From Xanthobacteraceae bacterium (GTDB taxonomy: Bacteria > Pseudomonadota > Alphaproteobacteria > Rhizobiales > Xanthobacteraceae), in contig JALHLQ010000004.1 in NCBI GenBank assembly GCA_022844485.1, positions 91,891 to 155,890 of the forward strand: 64,000 bases of DNA, read 5' to 3'. Below, piece after piece: positions 1 through 7,107 of the stretch. The position numbers and the translations under genes were made by a program. The first letter of the stretch is position 1; each line of letters begins with the position of its first letter. The notes beneath the pieces were generated by a model. That model ran no database searches and was not told the origin of the DNA. It saw only the letters and a list, made by a program, of their open reading frames with translations.

Positions 1-119
1 TAAGTGTCGGCGCCGGCGCCGCCGGTCATCGCGTCGGCCCCGGTGCCGCCGTCCAGCAGGTCGTTGCCGGCATTGCCGATCAGCGTGTCGTCCCCGCCAA
101 GACCCGAGAGCGTGTCGTT
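1..119. repeat. Copy 1 of a 119-bp exact direct repeat inside the RTX gene
   Basis: Bases 1-119 are identical to 1075-1193. The offset of 1074 bases is exactly 358 codons, so the protease frame is kept. The repeat encodes RTX calcium-binding nonapeptides. The true left end may lie outside the window. Confidence 0.95.
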
Positions 120-3104
120 CATCTTGCCGCCGATGAGCGTGTCAGTTCCTGCCGTCCCGCTCAAAGTGAGCGGCATCAACAGGCTGCCGGGGGTGAAGTC
201 GGCGGTTGTCAGGGACAGGTTGCCGGCAAGCTCATTGCCGAAGTCAGCGACCTGATCGCCGTTGATATCGCCTTCCAGGACGGTGACATTGCGAATTGCA
301 TCATAACTCGTACGCAGCGCACCAGTTGCACCATCGAACGCCGCGCCGCCGAGGAAACGGAAGGCATCTTGGCTCGCCGTCGTGCTGTCGGCATCGATCC
401 CGGTGAGATCAAGCAGGTCGACCCCCGATGTGAAATCGGTCATCAGGTCACTATCACCAGTGGCGAACACGAATGTGTCTATGCCTGATCCCCCGGTCAA
501 CGTATCGGCTCCCGCCCCACCGGCGAGGAGGTTGTTGCCGCTATTGCCGACGATGACATTATCGGCGGCATTGCCGGTGGCATTGAGATTGCCGCTCCCG
601 GTCAGCGTGAGATTCTCCACGCCATTCGGCAATGTATAGCTGATCGAGGACTGAACGGCATCGATGTCAGTGTCGGCCGATGCAAGGGGCTGAACCAGGT
701 CCGCCGTGCGGCCGCTGGTCATCAGATAGCTCAGGCGAACGCTGCCGCCATTGTAAGTATCCACCTGCTGCAGCGACGTGCCGGCTTGCTGATAAAGAAC
801 TTCCTTGTAGCCATCGCCGTTGATGTCGGTGAACCCCAACAGAGGCCAGCTCGTCCAGTACTTCAACGAAATCGCTGACGAGACCGCCCCATTCTCCAGC
901 AGCCACACCTGGTTCGCCGAGGCGGCACCCGTTGCCGCGGGGTCGTTCGTCACCAGAACGTCAACGTCGCCGTCCTTATCGAAGTCGGCCGTGCCCTTGA
1001 TCGTCCAGCCCGATGGAGGAGTGAAGCCAGCGCCTCCGGTCTCGGTCACTGCGTCGCCGGCATCATCAACTATGTAAGTGTCGGCGCCGGCGCCGCCGGT
1101 CATCGCGTCGGCCCCGGTGCCGCCGTCCAGCAGGTCGTTGCCGGCATTGCCGATCAGCGTGTCGTCCCCGCCAAGACCCGAGAGCGTGTCGTTGAGTATA
1201 TCGCCCACCATCGTGTCGGCGCCTGCGGTGCCGGTCAGGTTCAAGGGAACGACTGGCCTGATACTCCCCGACGTGAAGTTGGCGCTCGTCAGTGCCTTGT
1301 TGCCGGTGAGGTCGATGGCGAAGTCCGCCGCCCGATCGCCGTTGGTGTCGCCTTGAAGGATTGTGACGCCACGAGCGGCATCGTACAGATAGGAGAGCGC
1401 AGCCGCCAATCCATCGAACACCGCGGTGGCGATGAAACGGAAGGCATCCATAATTCCCAAGGTGCTGGTGTCGGCGTCGATGCCGGTCAAATCGATCTGA
1501 TCGGTGCCAACCGAGAAGTCGGTGATCAGATCGTGCTGGCCGGACGTCGCGGCGCTTTGCCCGGTGTAAAATGCGAACGTATCCGTACCTACCCCGCCGG
1601 TGAGCGTGTCGATACCGGTTCCGCCGATCAGCCTGTCCGCGCCGCCGCCGCCGATCAGCGTGTCGTTGCCGCTACCGCCGCTAAGCGTGTTGCCCGCCTC
1701 GTTGGCAATCAGCGTGTCATTGAAATTGCTGCCTATCGCACTCTCAATGGCAGCGCCGAAAGCAATCGCAACATTGTTGGTGCCGGCGATCGAGCTGAAG
1801 CTACCCGGGTGCAGGTCGATCTTGACTGCACTCAGCTGATTGGACGCGTCGAACGTGTCGGTGCCGCCGCCATCCCAAATTGTTTTGATCTGCGTGGAGG
1901 TTGTAAACGTATAAATATCGTTCCCGGAACGCGTCGAGCTCTTTACGCCATAGAGCTGCTGTACCGCCGCGACGTCGTATATTTGGGGAGTGATTGGATC
2001 GAGATTGCCGAAACTCGCTCCGGAATAGTAGGACATCACCGTGTATTGGTTGTTGTCCTCGGCACTCGGAAGATAGGGGCCGTCAGTGCCGCCGCCACCG
2101 GCATTGTAGTTCCCGGGGTGCTTCAGTCCGATGGCATGGCCGATTTCGTGGATATAGGTGAGGTATTCCCAAGAGCCTTTGGTTGGATTGCCGTAGCCGT
2201 ATTGATTGGTGATCCAGACGTCGCCGTAGACGTAGCCGTCGTTGCTTCCGGAATAACCATTCAAGGGGTAATAGGCCCAACCGCCGATTCCGCTACCAAG
2301 ATTGGCGGTGCCGAGATTGATCGAGCCGCTACCGGGCGAGACTTCAACGAAAGTGATGTTGGCCGCTTCCGTATAAAGCGCAAAAGCATCGCGAGCCGCC
2401 TGCTTCTGCGTGGAGTTCATGCCGATGAAATTGTTTCGCTCTTCGGCGTTCGACCAGTAATAGTTTGGGACGCCGGTCAGGAAGCTGTAGGTGACCGTCG
2501 CCGTCCCGGACAAACTGCCCCACTTGTAGCCGCTGATGAGGGCGCTGGTGGCGTAGGAAGGCGCAGTTTCCGCGCCGGCCGTAAAAGCGCCCGCCCCGGC
2601 AGCGACCGGTTGAATATCCAAGGCCGGTTGAACGACCGTCGGAAAATCGTCGGAACCAGATATTTTGAAGGTGTCCGAGTCTGCACTACGAGCCGCCAGA
2701 CAGGCGGCGCAGCCGCACATCATCATTGGGGCGAGATCACCCTCCGACGCTGCTTGTGCGGGCGTCAGCGCCTCTTCCGACCACAGCGACGAAATCGAAG
2801 CGAGCGAACCGTTGCCCGCGTCAGTGCGTTCCGACATGTCGGCAGAATGCGTCGAGTTATCTGAGACGGCAGAGGTCTCTTCGATGACCGTGCTGAGCGT
2901 GCTCGCCGCTATTTCCGAATCCGAAATGGTTGAGAGCTTACTCCAGTCAAATACGAATTGACCTACCGCAAATTCAAAGCTTGACGCGCTGGCGATGCCG
3001 TCGTCCCCCAAAACACTCGCAGCGCCGTCACTCCCCAGGGAGTTAGACGCAAGTTCGCCGCCGCTTGGCGCAAGAATCTTCTTCGTCAGGGCTAGGCGGG
3101 TCAT
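1..3104 (-). CDS. Secreted RTX metalloprotease, serralysin type (peptidase M10), 3' end beyond window
   Basis: Reading the minus strand from an ATG at 3104 gives an open frame that leaves the window at base 1 (at least 1034 codons). The zinc site HEIGHAIGLKH lies at 2118-2150 (residues 319-329), followed by a Met-turn MSYYS near 2036, so catalysis should be zinc-dependent proteolysis. Downstream come glycine/aspartate nonapeptide RTX repeats (GGSGNDTLIG type), M10 C-terminal-like blocks (DLITDF...DLTGIDAD) and a segment like an FG-GAP/VCBS repeat (DFDKDGDVDV, DINGDGYKE). There is no signal peptide, as expected for type I secretion. The RTX/M10 module is duplicated with a 358-codon period. An unusual CGCAAC motif sits at residues 130-135. 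The frame was not available as a closed ORF because its stop lies outside the window. Confidence 0.9.
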   Translation of the reverse strand, partial: MTRLALTKKILAPSGGELASNSLGSDGAASVLGDDGIASASSFEFAVGQFVFDWSKLSTISDSEIAASTLSTVIEETSAVSDNSTHSADMSERTDAGNGSLASISSLWSEEALTPAQAASEGDLAPMMMCGCAACLAARSADSDTFKISGSDDFPTVVQPALDIQPVAAGAGAFTAGAETAPSYATSALISGYKWGSLSGTATVTYSFLTGVPNYYWSNAEERNNFIGMNSTQKQAARDAFALYTEAANITFVEVSPGSGSINLGTANLGSGIGGWAYYPLNGYSGSNDGYVYGDVWITNQYGYGNPTKGSWEYLTYIHEIGHAIGLKHPGNYNAGGGGTDGPYLPSAEDNNQYTVMSYYSGASFGNLDPITPQIYDVAAVQQLYGVKSSTRSGNDIYTFTTSTQIKTIWDGGGTDTFDASNQLSAVKIDLHPGSFSSIAGTNNVAIAFGAAIESAIGSNFNDTLIANEAGNTLSGGSGNDTLIGGGGADRLIGGTGIDTLTGGVGTDTFAFYTGQSAATSGQHDLITDFSVGTDQIDLTGIDADTSTLGIMDAFRFIATAVFDGLAAALSYLYDAARGVTILQGDTNGDRAADFAIDLTGNKALTSANFTSGSIRPVVPLNLTGTAGADTMVGDILNDTLSGLGGDDTLIGNAGNDLLDGGTGADAMTGGAGADTYIVDDAGDAVTETGGAGFTPPSGWTIKGTADFDKDGDVDVLVTNDPAATGAASANQVWLLENGAVSSAISLKYWTSWPLLGFTDINGDGYKEVLYQQAGTSLQQVDTYNGGSVRLSYLMTSGRTADLVQPLASADTDIDAVQSSISYTLPNGVENLTLTGSGNLNATGNAADNVIVGNSGNNLLAGGAGADTLTGGSGIDTFVFATGDSDLMTDFTSGVDLLDLTGIDADSTTASQDAFRFLGGAAFDGATGALRTSYDAIRNVTVLEGDINGDQVADFGNELAGNLSLTTADFTPGSLLMPLTLSGTAGTDTLIGGKMNDTLSGLGGDDTLIGNAGNDLLDGGTGADAMTGGAGADT
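1075..1193. repeat. Copy 2 of the 119-bp exact direct repeat inside the RTX gene
   Basis: Identical to bases 1-119; identity stops at base 1194 (g versus c at 120). The similar but diverged M10 C-terminal blocks around it show that a larger module was duplicated, with this part kept identical by recent duplication or gene conversion. Confidence 0.95.
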
Positions 3105-3421
3105 GGGAACTCATTGTTGGAGTTGTCCGCAGTAGCTGTTCACAGCAGAACTTTGGGGCCGAATATTGCTGTCGCCAAATTGTGGTCGCCGGTTTCAACC
3201 TGAAGAATAAACAGCTGTTCAGAAACGACTGGCTATTTTAGGAATAATACATCTCGATCGCCACTCGCGCTATTTGGGAACATTTTAGGCGATATTTGAA
3301 GGAAATTTTGGAACTTCCCATTATTCGCCTGAGCAGAAGGCTTCCCATGGCCACATGATCGACCTGCTCCCCTTGAATGCCCCCGCTTTTGGGTAGAATC
3401 CGTTCCCTACGGGAGACGGAC
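3105..3421. other. Intergenic region between RTX gene and IS remnant
   Basis: This 317-base stretch is visibly more AT-rich than the flanking genes. It should contain the promoter of the leftward protease gene; I could not identify convincing -35/-10 boxes. A short repeated theme (agctgttcacagcagaac near 3133, aacagctgttcag near 3211) is present. From about 3360 it becomes the left end of the IS3-family remnant. Confidence 0.5.
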
Positions 3422-3688
3422 ATGCGTAAGAGCAGATTCACGGAAGAGCAGATCATCAAGGCGTTGAAGGAGCATGCGGCCGGCGTGTCGGTTGACGAGC
3501 TTTGCCGCAAGCACGGGGTCAGCAACGCGACGTTCTACAAGTGGCGGTCGCGTTATGGCGGGATGGAGGTCTCCGACGCCCGCAGGCTCAAGGCACTCGA
3601 GGACGAGAACCGGCGGCTGAAGAAGTTGCTGGCGGACACGATGCTCGATGCGGCTACGCTCAAGGAGATGCTGACAAAAAACTTCTGA
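3422..3688 (+). CDS. IS3-family transposase OrfA (helix-turn-helix subunit)
   Basis: The 88-residue product begins MRKSRFTEEQIIKALKE and contains the HTH_Tnp_1-type DNA-binding motif (ELCRKHGVSNATFYKWRSRYGG) followed by a leucine-zipper-like helix (LKALEDENRRLKKLLADTML). This is the standard OrfA arrangement for DNA binding and dimerisation. The start is the ATG at 3422; a longer in-frame extension upstream begins inside the IS terminus and is unlikely. The frame ends just after the slippage site and is intact, but without a working OrfB it has no transposition role. Confidence 0.9.
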   Translation: MRKSRFTEEQIIKALKEHAAGVSVDELCRKHGVSNATFYKWRSRYGGMEVSDARRLKALEDENRRLKKLLADTMLDAATLKEMLTKNF

Positions 3689-4018
3689 CGCCCAGCTTGC
3701 GCGAGCGTGCTGTGACCTGGCGGTCCGAGAGAGGGACTATTCGCAGCGGCGAGCCTGTGGGGTCGTCGGTCTGCACCCGAAGACCTATCGTTATGCGTCC
3801 AAGCGGCCTGGCGATGAAGGACTGCGGGCTAGGCTGCGCGTGATGCTGGAGCGCCAGGGCATCAAGCTCAGCCCGAAGAAGCTCTACCGGCTTTACAAGG
3901 AAGAGCGGCTGTCCGTGCGCAAGCGCGGGGGCCGCAAGCGGGCGCTGGGCACTCGGGCGCCGATGGCAATCCCGCAGGACCGGACCTGCGCTGGTCGATC
4001 GACTTCGTCATGGACACG
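3682..4018 (+). pseudogene. Decayed IS3-family transposase OrfB fragment
   Basis: After a -1 slip the product would begin LLTPSLRERAV, but recognisable OrfB sequence (RERDYSQRRACGVVGLHPKTYRY) continues in another frame, which shows a frameshift near 3710-3730. Another gap is visible between LRARLR and VMLERQG, where the usual RRFGYRRLH-like segment is absent (about 15 residues deleted). A final frameshift near 3975 separates APMAIPQ from LRWSIDFVMDT, and the sequence then stops. The catalytic DDE core is missing. This is a pseudogene, not a functional integrase. Confidence 0.8.
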
Positions 4019-4048
4019 GTGCGTTCTAACCATCTGATAAAATAGATT

Positions 4049-4063
4049 GTTCAAGCTTTGAAC
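4049..4063. promoter_or_regulatory. Inverted repeat 1, candidate operator upstream of the -35 box
   Basis: GTTCAA-GCT-TTGAAC, perfect 6+3+6 dyad. It lies 5 bases upstream of the candidate -35 box, a typical activator position. It has the same architecture as the dyad at 4106-4120 (GTTCA-N5-TGAAC in both). Confidence 0.6.
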
Positions 4064-4068
4064 GTTTA

Positions 4069-4097
4069 TTGACTCGAGCTTTTGCGGATCCTATAAG
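4069..4097 (+). promoter_or_regulatory. Candidate sigma70-type promoter of the polysaccharide cluster
   Basis: TTGACT (4069-4074), a 17-base spacer and TATAAG (4092-4097) form a near-consensus housekeeping promoter. Transcription would begin near 4104, giving a leader of about 36 bases before the GTG at 4140. It is the first good promoter after the IS remnant and reads into the whole rightward cluster. Confidence 0.65.
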
Positions 4098-4105
4098 GCG
4101 GCTAC

Positions 4106-4120
4106 GTTCACATCGTGAAC
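4106..4120. promoter_or_regulatory. Inverted repeat 2, candidate operator at the transcription start
   Basis: GTTCAC-ATC-GTGAAC, perfect 6+3+6 dyad just downstream of the predicted start point, a position suited to repression or roadblocking. Its centre is 57 bases from that of the first dyad. Confidence 0.6.
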
Positions 4121-4139
4121 ACGAACCTTAGAGGCTCCT

Positions 4140-4805
4140 GTGAGTCTTTCGGACTCAGCCAGCGACGACCGGTATGCTGATACCGCCAGAACGCTCAGAG
4201 TTCTCGATGCGGTCGAACGCGGTCATGCCAAATCGCAGCGCGATCTCGCGCGCGATATGGAGGTCGCTCTCGGTTTTGCCAATGCGTATGTCAGGCGCTG
4301 CATTCGCAAGGGCTGGATTAAGGTCCGTGCGGCTCCGGCCCGGCGCTATTTCTATTACATCACCCCGACCGGGTTTTCCGAAAAGGCACGCCTGACCGCG
4401 GAATATTTGTCGAGTTCTTTCGATTTTTTCCGGACTGCCCGAGGGCAATGCGACAAGTTGATCGATCAGTGTGTCGAAAAGCGCTATCAGAAGATCGCGT
4501 TGATCGGCGCGAGCGACCTCGCGGAAATTGCGATAATTTCCTGTCTCAACAACAACGTGAAAGTTGTCGCAATCGTTGACGCGGCAAGCAATCAATTAAG
4601 CCTCGCTGGCGTGCCGGTCGTGCGCAGTCTTGCCGAACTTGACGACGTCGACGCGGTCATTCTCACGGATATCCGCACTCCGCAACTTGCCTACGAGCAA
4701 CTGGCCCGCGCCATGGCGGAGGAGCGTATCCTGACTCCATCCGTTCTGCGGGTAATCCGCGATCGCCGCGAGTTCGATTTAGATGAGGACGGAGTTGACG
4801 GATGA
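4140..4805 (+). CDS. Winged-helix regulator fused to a Rossmann-like sensor domain
   Basis: The 221-residue protein has an N-terminal winged-helix DNA-binding region (about residues 15-85; TLRVLDAVERG, then SQRDLARDM...ANAYVRRCIRKGWI). Its C-terminal half (about 117-195) resembles nucleotide/CoA-binding folds such as PglD N-terminal domains: KIALIGASDLAEI, VVAIVD, then a beta strand ending AVILTD. A regulator whose DNA binding responds to a nucleotide-sugar or CoA ligand is a reasonable inference. The start is a GTG at 4140; no good in-frame ATG precedes the helix-turn-helix. Its stop overlaps the ATG of the NusG-like gene by 4 bases. The flanking dyads at 4049 and 4106 are its likely targets, but this is not shown by sequence alone. 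Confidence 0.75.
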   Translation: MSLSDSASDDRYADTARTLRVLDAVERGHAKSQRDLARDMEVALGFANAYVRRCIRKGWIKVRAAPARRYFYYITPTGFSEKARLTAEYLSSSFDFFRTARGQCDKLIDQCVEKRYQKIALIGASDLAEIAIISCLNNNVKVVAIVDAASNQLSLAGVPVVRSLAELDDVDAVILTDIRTPQLAYEQLARAMAEERILTPSVLRVIRDRREFDLDEDGVDG

Positions 4806-5299
4806 AGCGCTGGTTCGTCGTCCAAACTCAGCCCAACAGCGAAGTGCGTGCGAGCGTGAATCTCGACAGGCAGGGCTTCGAAGCTTATTTGCCGCGTTAC
4901 CTGAAGCAGCGCCGTCATGCACGAAAGATCGAGCAGGTGGCCCGCCCGCTGTTTCCGAATTATCTTTTCGTCCGCCTGGATACCGGGCGCGATCGATGGC
5001 GCTCCGTGAACGGTACCTTCGGCGTCAACCGTCTGGTGTCGCTAGGTGAAGCGCCGATTTCGTTGCCCGAAGGAGTGGTGGAAGCCATTCGGTCGCGCGA
5101 GGACGAGAGTGGCCTCATCGCATTACTTCCGCCAATTTTCAGTCCCGGCCAGCGGGTAGAAATCCTCGAAGGTCCGATGGCCATGTGCACGGGGCTTGTC
5201 CAGCAAATGCCGGACAATGACCGTGTTGTGCTCCTGCTCGATATGCTCGGTCGGCAGGTGCGCGTCACCATACGCTGCGCAGGGGTTGCGGCAGCCTGA
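4802..5299 (+). CDS. NusG/RfaH-family transcription antiterminator
   Basis: This 165-residue protein has the NusG N-terminal domain signature at its start (MKRWFVVQTQPNSE) and RPLFPNYLFVRLD in the middle, then a C-terminal KOW-like segment (FSPGQRVEILEGPM...VVLLLDMLGRQVRV). Length and order match RfaH-type specialised NusG paralogues, which bind RNA polymerase and suppress termination in long polysaccharide operons. It is the second gene after the promoter, coupled by ATGA to the regulator. A hairpin overlaps its stop codon and an ops-like element follows 68 bases later. Housekeeping NusG is less likely because the usual secE/rplK neighbours are absent. Confidence 0.88.
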   Translation: MKRWFVVQTQPNSEVRASVNLDRQGFEAYLPRYLKQRRHARKIEQVARPLFPNYLFVRLDTGRDRWRSVNGTFGVNRLVSLGEAPISLPEGVVEAIRSREDESGLIALLPPIFSPGQRVEILEGPMAMCTGLVQQMPDNDRVVLLLDMLGRQVRVTIRCAGVAAA

Positions 5300-5307
5300 G
5301 GGCTGCC
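5290..5307 (+). terminator. Hairpin spanning the stop codon of the antiterminator gene
   Basis: GGCAGCC-TGAG-GGCTGCC is a perfect 7-bp GC-rich stem with a 4-base loop that contains the TGA stop codon. The following bases are not a strong U-tract, so it may be a weak terminator, a pause site or an mRNA-stability hairpin. Confidence 0.45.
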
Positions 5308-5342
5308 ACCACGTCCTTTGCCGGAACAGATCAGAGTTTGAC

Positions 5343-5365
5343 CTGGGTGAACGCGTTTCACCCGG
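5343..5365 (+). promoter_or_regulatory. Leader hairpin abutting the ops-like element
   Basis: GGGTGAA (5345-5351), loop CGCGT and TTCACCC (5357-5363) pair perfectly; a G-U and a C-G pair extend the stem to 5343-5365. It ends 2 bases before the ops-like 12-mer, and its 3' arm overlaps the candidate ribosome binding site (ggag, 5364-5367) of the next gene, so it could also mask translation. Confidence 0.5.
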
Positions 5366-5367
5366 AG

Positions 5368-5379
5368 TGCGGTAGCTTG
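5368..5379 (+). promoter_or_regulatory. ops-like antitermination element
   Basis: TGCGGTAGCTTG matches 10 of 12 bases of the Escherichia coli ops element (GGCGGTAGCGTG) and keeps the central GCGGTAGC. It lies on the transcribed strand between the NusG-family gene and the first sugar gene. ops function outside gammaproteobacteria is not established, so this is a candidate only. Confidence 0.4.
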
Positions 5380-6090
5380 AAAAAAGCTCGACGATCCAGT
5401 CCCATCATTGTCGTGCAGGCCAGGATGACTTCGGCCCGGTTGCCCGGCAAAGTTCTTCGGCTCGCTGCCGGCAAGCCGATGCTCGCCTATTTGCTCGATC
5501 GTATTACGCACGCGACGTCCGCCAGATCCGTTGTGGTGGCGACCTCGGATACGGCCGATGACGACGCAGTCGCTTCGTTTTGCCGGCAGCATGACGTGAA
5601 ATGTATTCGTGGCCCGCTCGATGACGTTATGGGGCGGTTTCTCCGAGTTCTTGATGAGACCGGCGCGCGTGCCTTCGTGCGGGTGAATGGCGATAGTCCA
5701 CTAATCGACGCAAGCCTCATCGTTCGCGCCGTCAAATTGTTCATGGAAACCGAAGCCGACCTTGTGACCAATGTGCAGCAACGTACTTTTCCCAAAGGCA
5801 TGTCGGTTGAGGTCGTCGATGGTGACGCGTTTCGGCAAGCCGCGGCGCAAACCAGCGACCCGGAAGACCGCGAGCATGTAACGCGCTTTTTCTACAGCCA
5901 TCCCGAACGCTGGCGTATCGCGGCGTTCACCAACGGGCGCGACCTTGGCCGAGTCAATCTAAGCGTTGATACCGCCGGAGATTTTGCCCGGTTTGAAGCC
6001 ATTCTTGCGCGGATGACCAAACCGCACTGGCAATACGGGCTCGATGGTGTCTTGGCGCTCATGCCGGCGTCGACAGGTTCGTCCGTATGA
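5377..6090 (+). CDS. SpsF-type cytidylyltransferase (CMP-ulosonate synthetase-like)
   Basis: The product is a nucleotidyltransferase of the CMP-Kdo/CMP-sialate synthetase superfamily, closest in layout to SpsF (PIIVVQARMTSARLPGK near the N terminus, then VRVNGDSPLID and a later EDREHVTRFF segment). Such enzymes transfer CMP from CTP to an ulosonic acid. I chose the TTG at 5377 (237 residues), which has ggag 9 bases upstream and begins MKKARRSSP. A TTG at 5338 would add 13 residues unlike the family and would put the leader hairpin inside the gene. Its stop overlaps the next start by ATGA. Together with the downstream oxidoreductase, aminotransferase, acetyltransferase and NeuB it resembles the Bacillus spsCDEF set. 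Confidence 0.8.
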   Translation: MKKARRSSPIIVVQARMTSARLPGKVLRLAAGKPMLAYLLDRITHATSARSVVVATSDTADDDAVASFCRQHDVKCIRGPLDDVMGRFLRVLDETGARAFVRVNGDSPLIDASLIVRAVKLFMETEADLVTNVQQRTFPKGMSVEVVDGDAFRQAAAQTSDPEDREHVTRFFYSHPERWRIAAFTNGRDLGRVNLSVDTAGDFARFEAILARMTKPHWQYGLDGVLALMPASTGSSV

Positions 6091-7097
6091 GCGATTCGCA
6101 ATTGCGTGTTGGCGTGATTGGCTTGGGCGTCGGGGAGGCGCACATTGCGGGCTTCGAGCAAGATCGGCGTTGCCGCGTTACCGCACTATGCGATATCGAC
6201 GGCGAACACCTCGCGGCCGTTGCGGCACGGCATCCGGGCAAGCGGACGACTACCGATCCGGAGATGGTTCTTGCCGATCCGGAGATCGATCTGGTGTCGA
6301 TCGCCTCCTATGACGACGCTCATGCCGGGCAGGTGATTAAGGCGATCGCGGCCGGCAAGCACATCTTCGTCGAAAAACCGATTTGCTTTCACGATGCAGA
6401 ATTTGCGGCGATTTCTGCCGCCCTCGCGGCCAATCCGTCGATCCGTCTCTCTTCGAACCTGATCCTGCGTCGGTATCCCCGCTTCTTGCGGCTCAAGTCG
6501 TTGATCGAGGCGGGCGGCCTCGGTGCCCTCTACTATCTCGAGGCTGACTACAATTACGGGCGCATGGAAAAAATAATACAGGGCTGGCGGGGGAAACTGC
6601 CTTTTTACTCAGTTGTTCACGGCGGCGGCATTCATGTGATCGATCTGCTGCTGTGGTTGACTGGAGCGCGTCCAGTCGACGTCGTAGCAATGGGTACCAA
6701 CATTGCCTCGCGGGCAACCGACTTCAGATTTAACGACACCGTCGCGGCGTTGCTGCGTTTCGACAACGGGGCGGTTGCCAAGGTCAGCGCTAATTTCCCG
6801 TGCGTTTACCCGCATTTTCACGACGTCACTGTGTTCGGCACAGATGCAACCTGGCGCAACGGCCGTGACGCGGCGCGGCTTTATCGCAGCCGCGATCCTG
6901 ATGCGGCGCCGGACCTCCTCGACGATCCCTATCCCGGCTCGCTGAAAGGCGATTTGATCCCGTCTTTCGTCACGGCCTTGTTGGACGGGGGGAAGGCAGA
7001 GGTGGAGTGCGTCGACGTGCTTAACGCGATGGCTGTGTCGCTGGCGGTCGAGCGCGCCGCGGCGACCGGCCAGCCGCAGCGCGTTTCCTATCATTGA
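6087..7097 (+). CDS. Gfo/Idh/MocA-family sugar oxidoreductase
   Basis: The 336-residue protein starts with a dinucleotide-binding Rossmann motif (VGVIGLGVGEAHIAGF) and has the family EKP signature (HIFVEKPICFHDAE), then the larger alpha/beta C-terminal substrate domain (HGGGIHVIDLLLWLTGA). These enzymes oxidise or reduce nucleotide sugars with NAD(P). In UDP-ManNAc3NAcA synthesis the WbpB member makes the 3-keto sugar used by an aminotransferase, and a DegT aminotransferase follows directly here. That pairing supports a keto-sugar supply role, but the substrate cannot be read from sequence. It overlaps the upstream gene by ATGA. Confidence 0.85.
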   Translation: MSDSQLRVGVIGLGVGEAHIAGFEQDRRCRVTALCDIDGEHLAAVAARHPGKRTTTDPEMVLADPEIDLVSIASYDDAHAGQVIKAIAAGKHIFVEKPICFHDAEFAAISAALAANPSIRLSSNLILRRYPRFLRLKSLIEAGGLGALYYLEADYNYGRMEKIIQGWRGKLPFYSVVHGGGIHVIDLLLWLTGARPVDVVAMGTNIASRATDFRFNDTVAALLRFDNGAVAKVSANFPCVYPHFHDVTVFGTDATWRNGRDAARLYRSRDPDAAPDLLDDPYPGSLKGDLIPSFVTALLDGGKAEVECVDVLNAMAVSLAVERAAATGQPQRVSYH

Positions 7098-7107
7098 GCG
7101 TTTGCCC

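Larger units (their letters stand above)
3360..4018 (+). mobile_element. IS3-family insertion sequence remnant
   Basis: An intact orfA is followed by a broken orfB, with a canonical A_AAA_AAC slippage heptamer at 3676-3682 in the correct phase (ACA AAA AAC in the orfA frame). The left terminus is probably near 3360. The right part is missing: homology to the orfB integrase domain stops at about 4018, just after the WSIDFV segment, so the right inverted repeat and most of the DDE catalytic domain are gone. The element cannot move itself. Its exact ends are estimates. Confidence 0.8.

Noticed and set aside
1..119. Short repeats considered as a CRISPR array
   Set aside because: The repeats are in-frame RTX coding repeats, not short palindromic repeats with unique spacers; no CRISPR or cas gene is seen.
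1353..2864. 503-codon plus-strand ORF
   Set aside because: It is antisense to the protease frame, which carries the zinc site, Met-turn and RTX repeats; the ORF has no domain and reflects high GC.
3238..3525. 95-codon minus-strand ORF over the IS left end
   Set aside because: Overlaps orfA on the opposite strand and has no recognisable motif.
4802..5299. Housekeeping nusG
   Set aside because: No secE, rplK or rplA neighbours, and it sits in a polysaccharide locus coupled to a regulator; a specialised paralogue fits better.
5338..5376. TTG at 5338 as start of the cytidylyltransferase
   Set aside because: The added 13 residues do not fit the family and the stretch contains a perfect hairpin; the TTG at 5377 has a better ribosome site.
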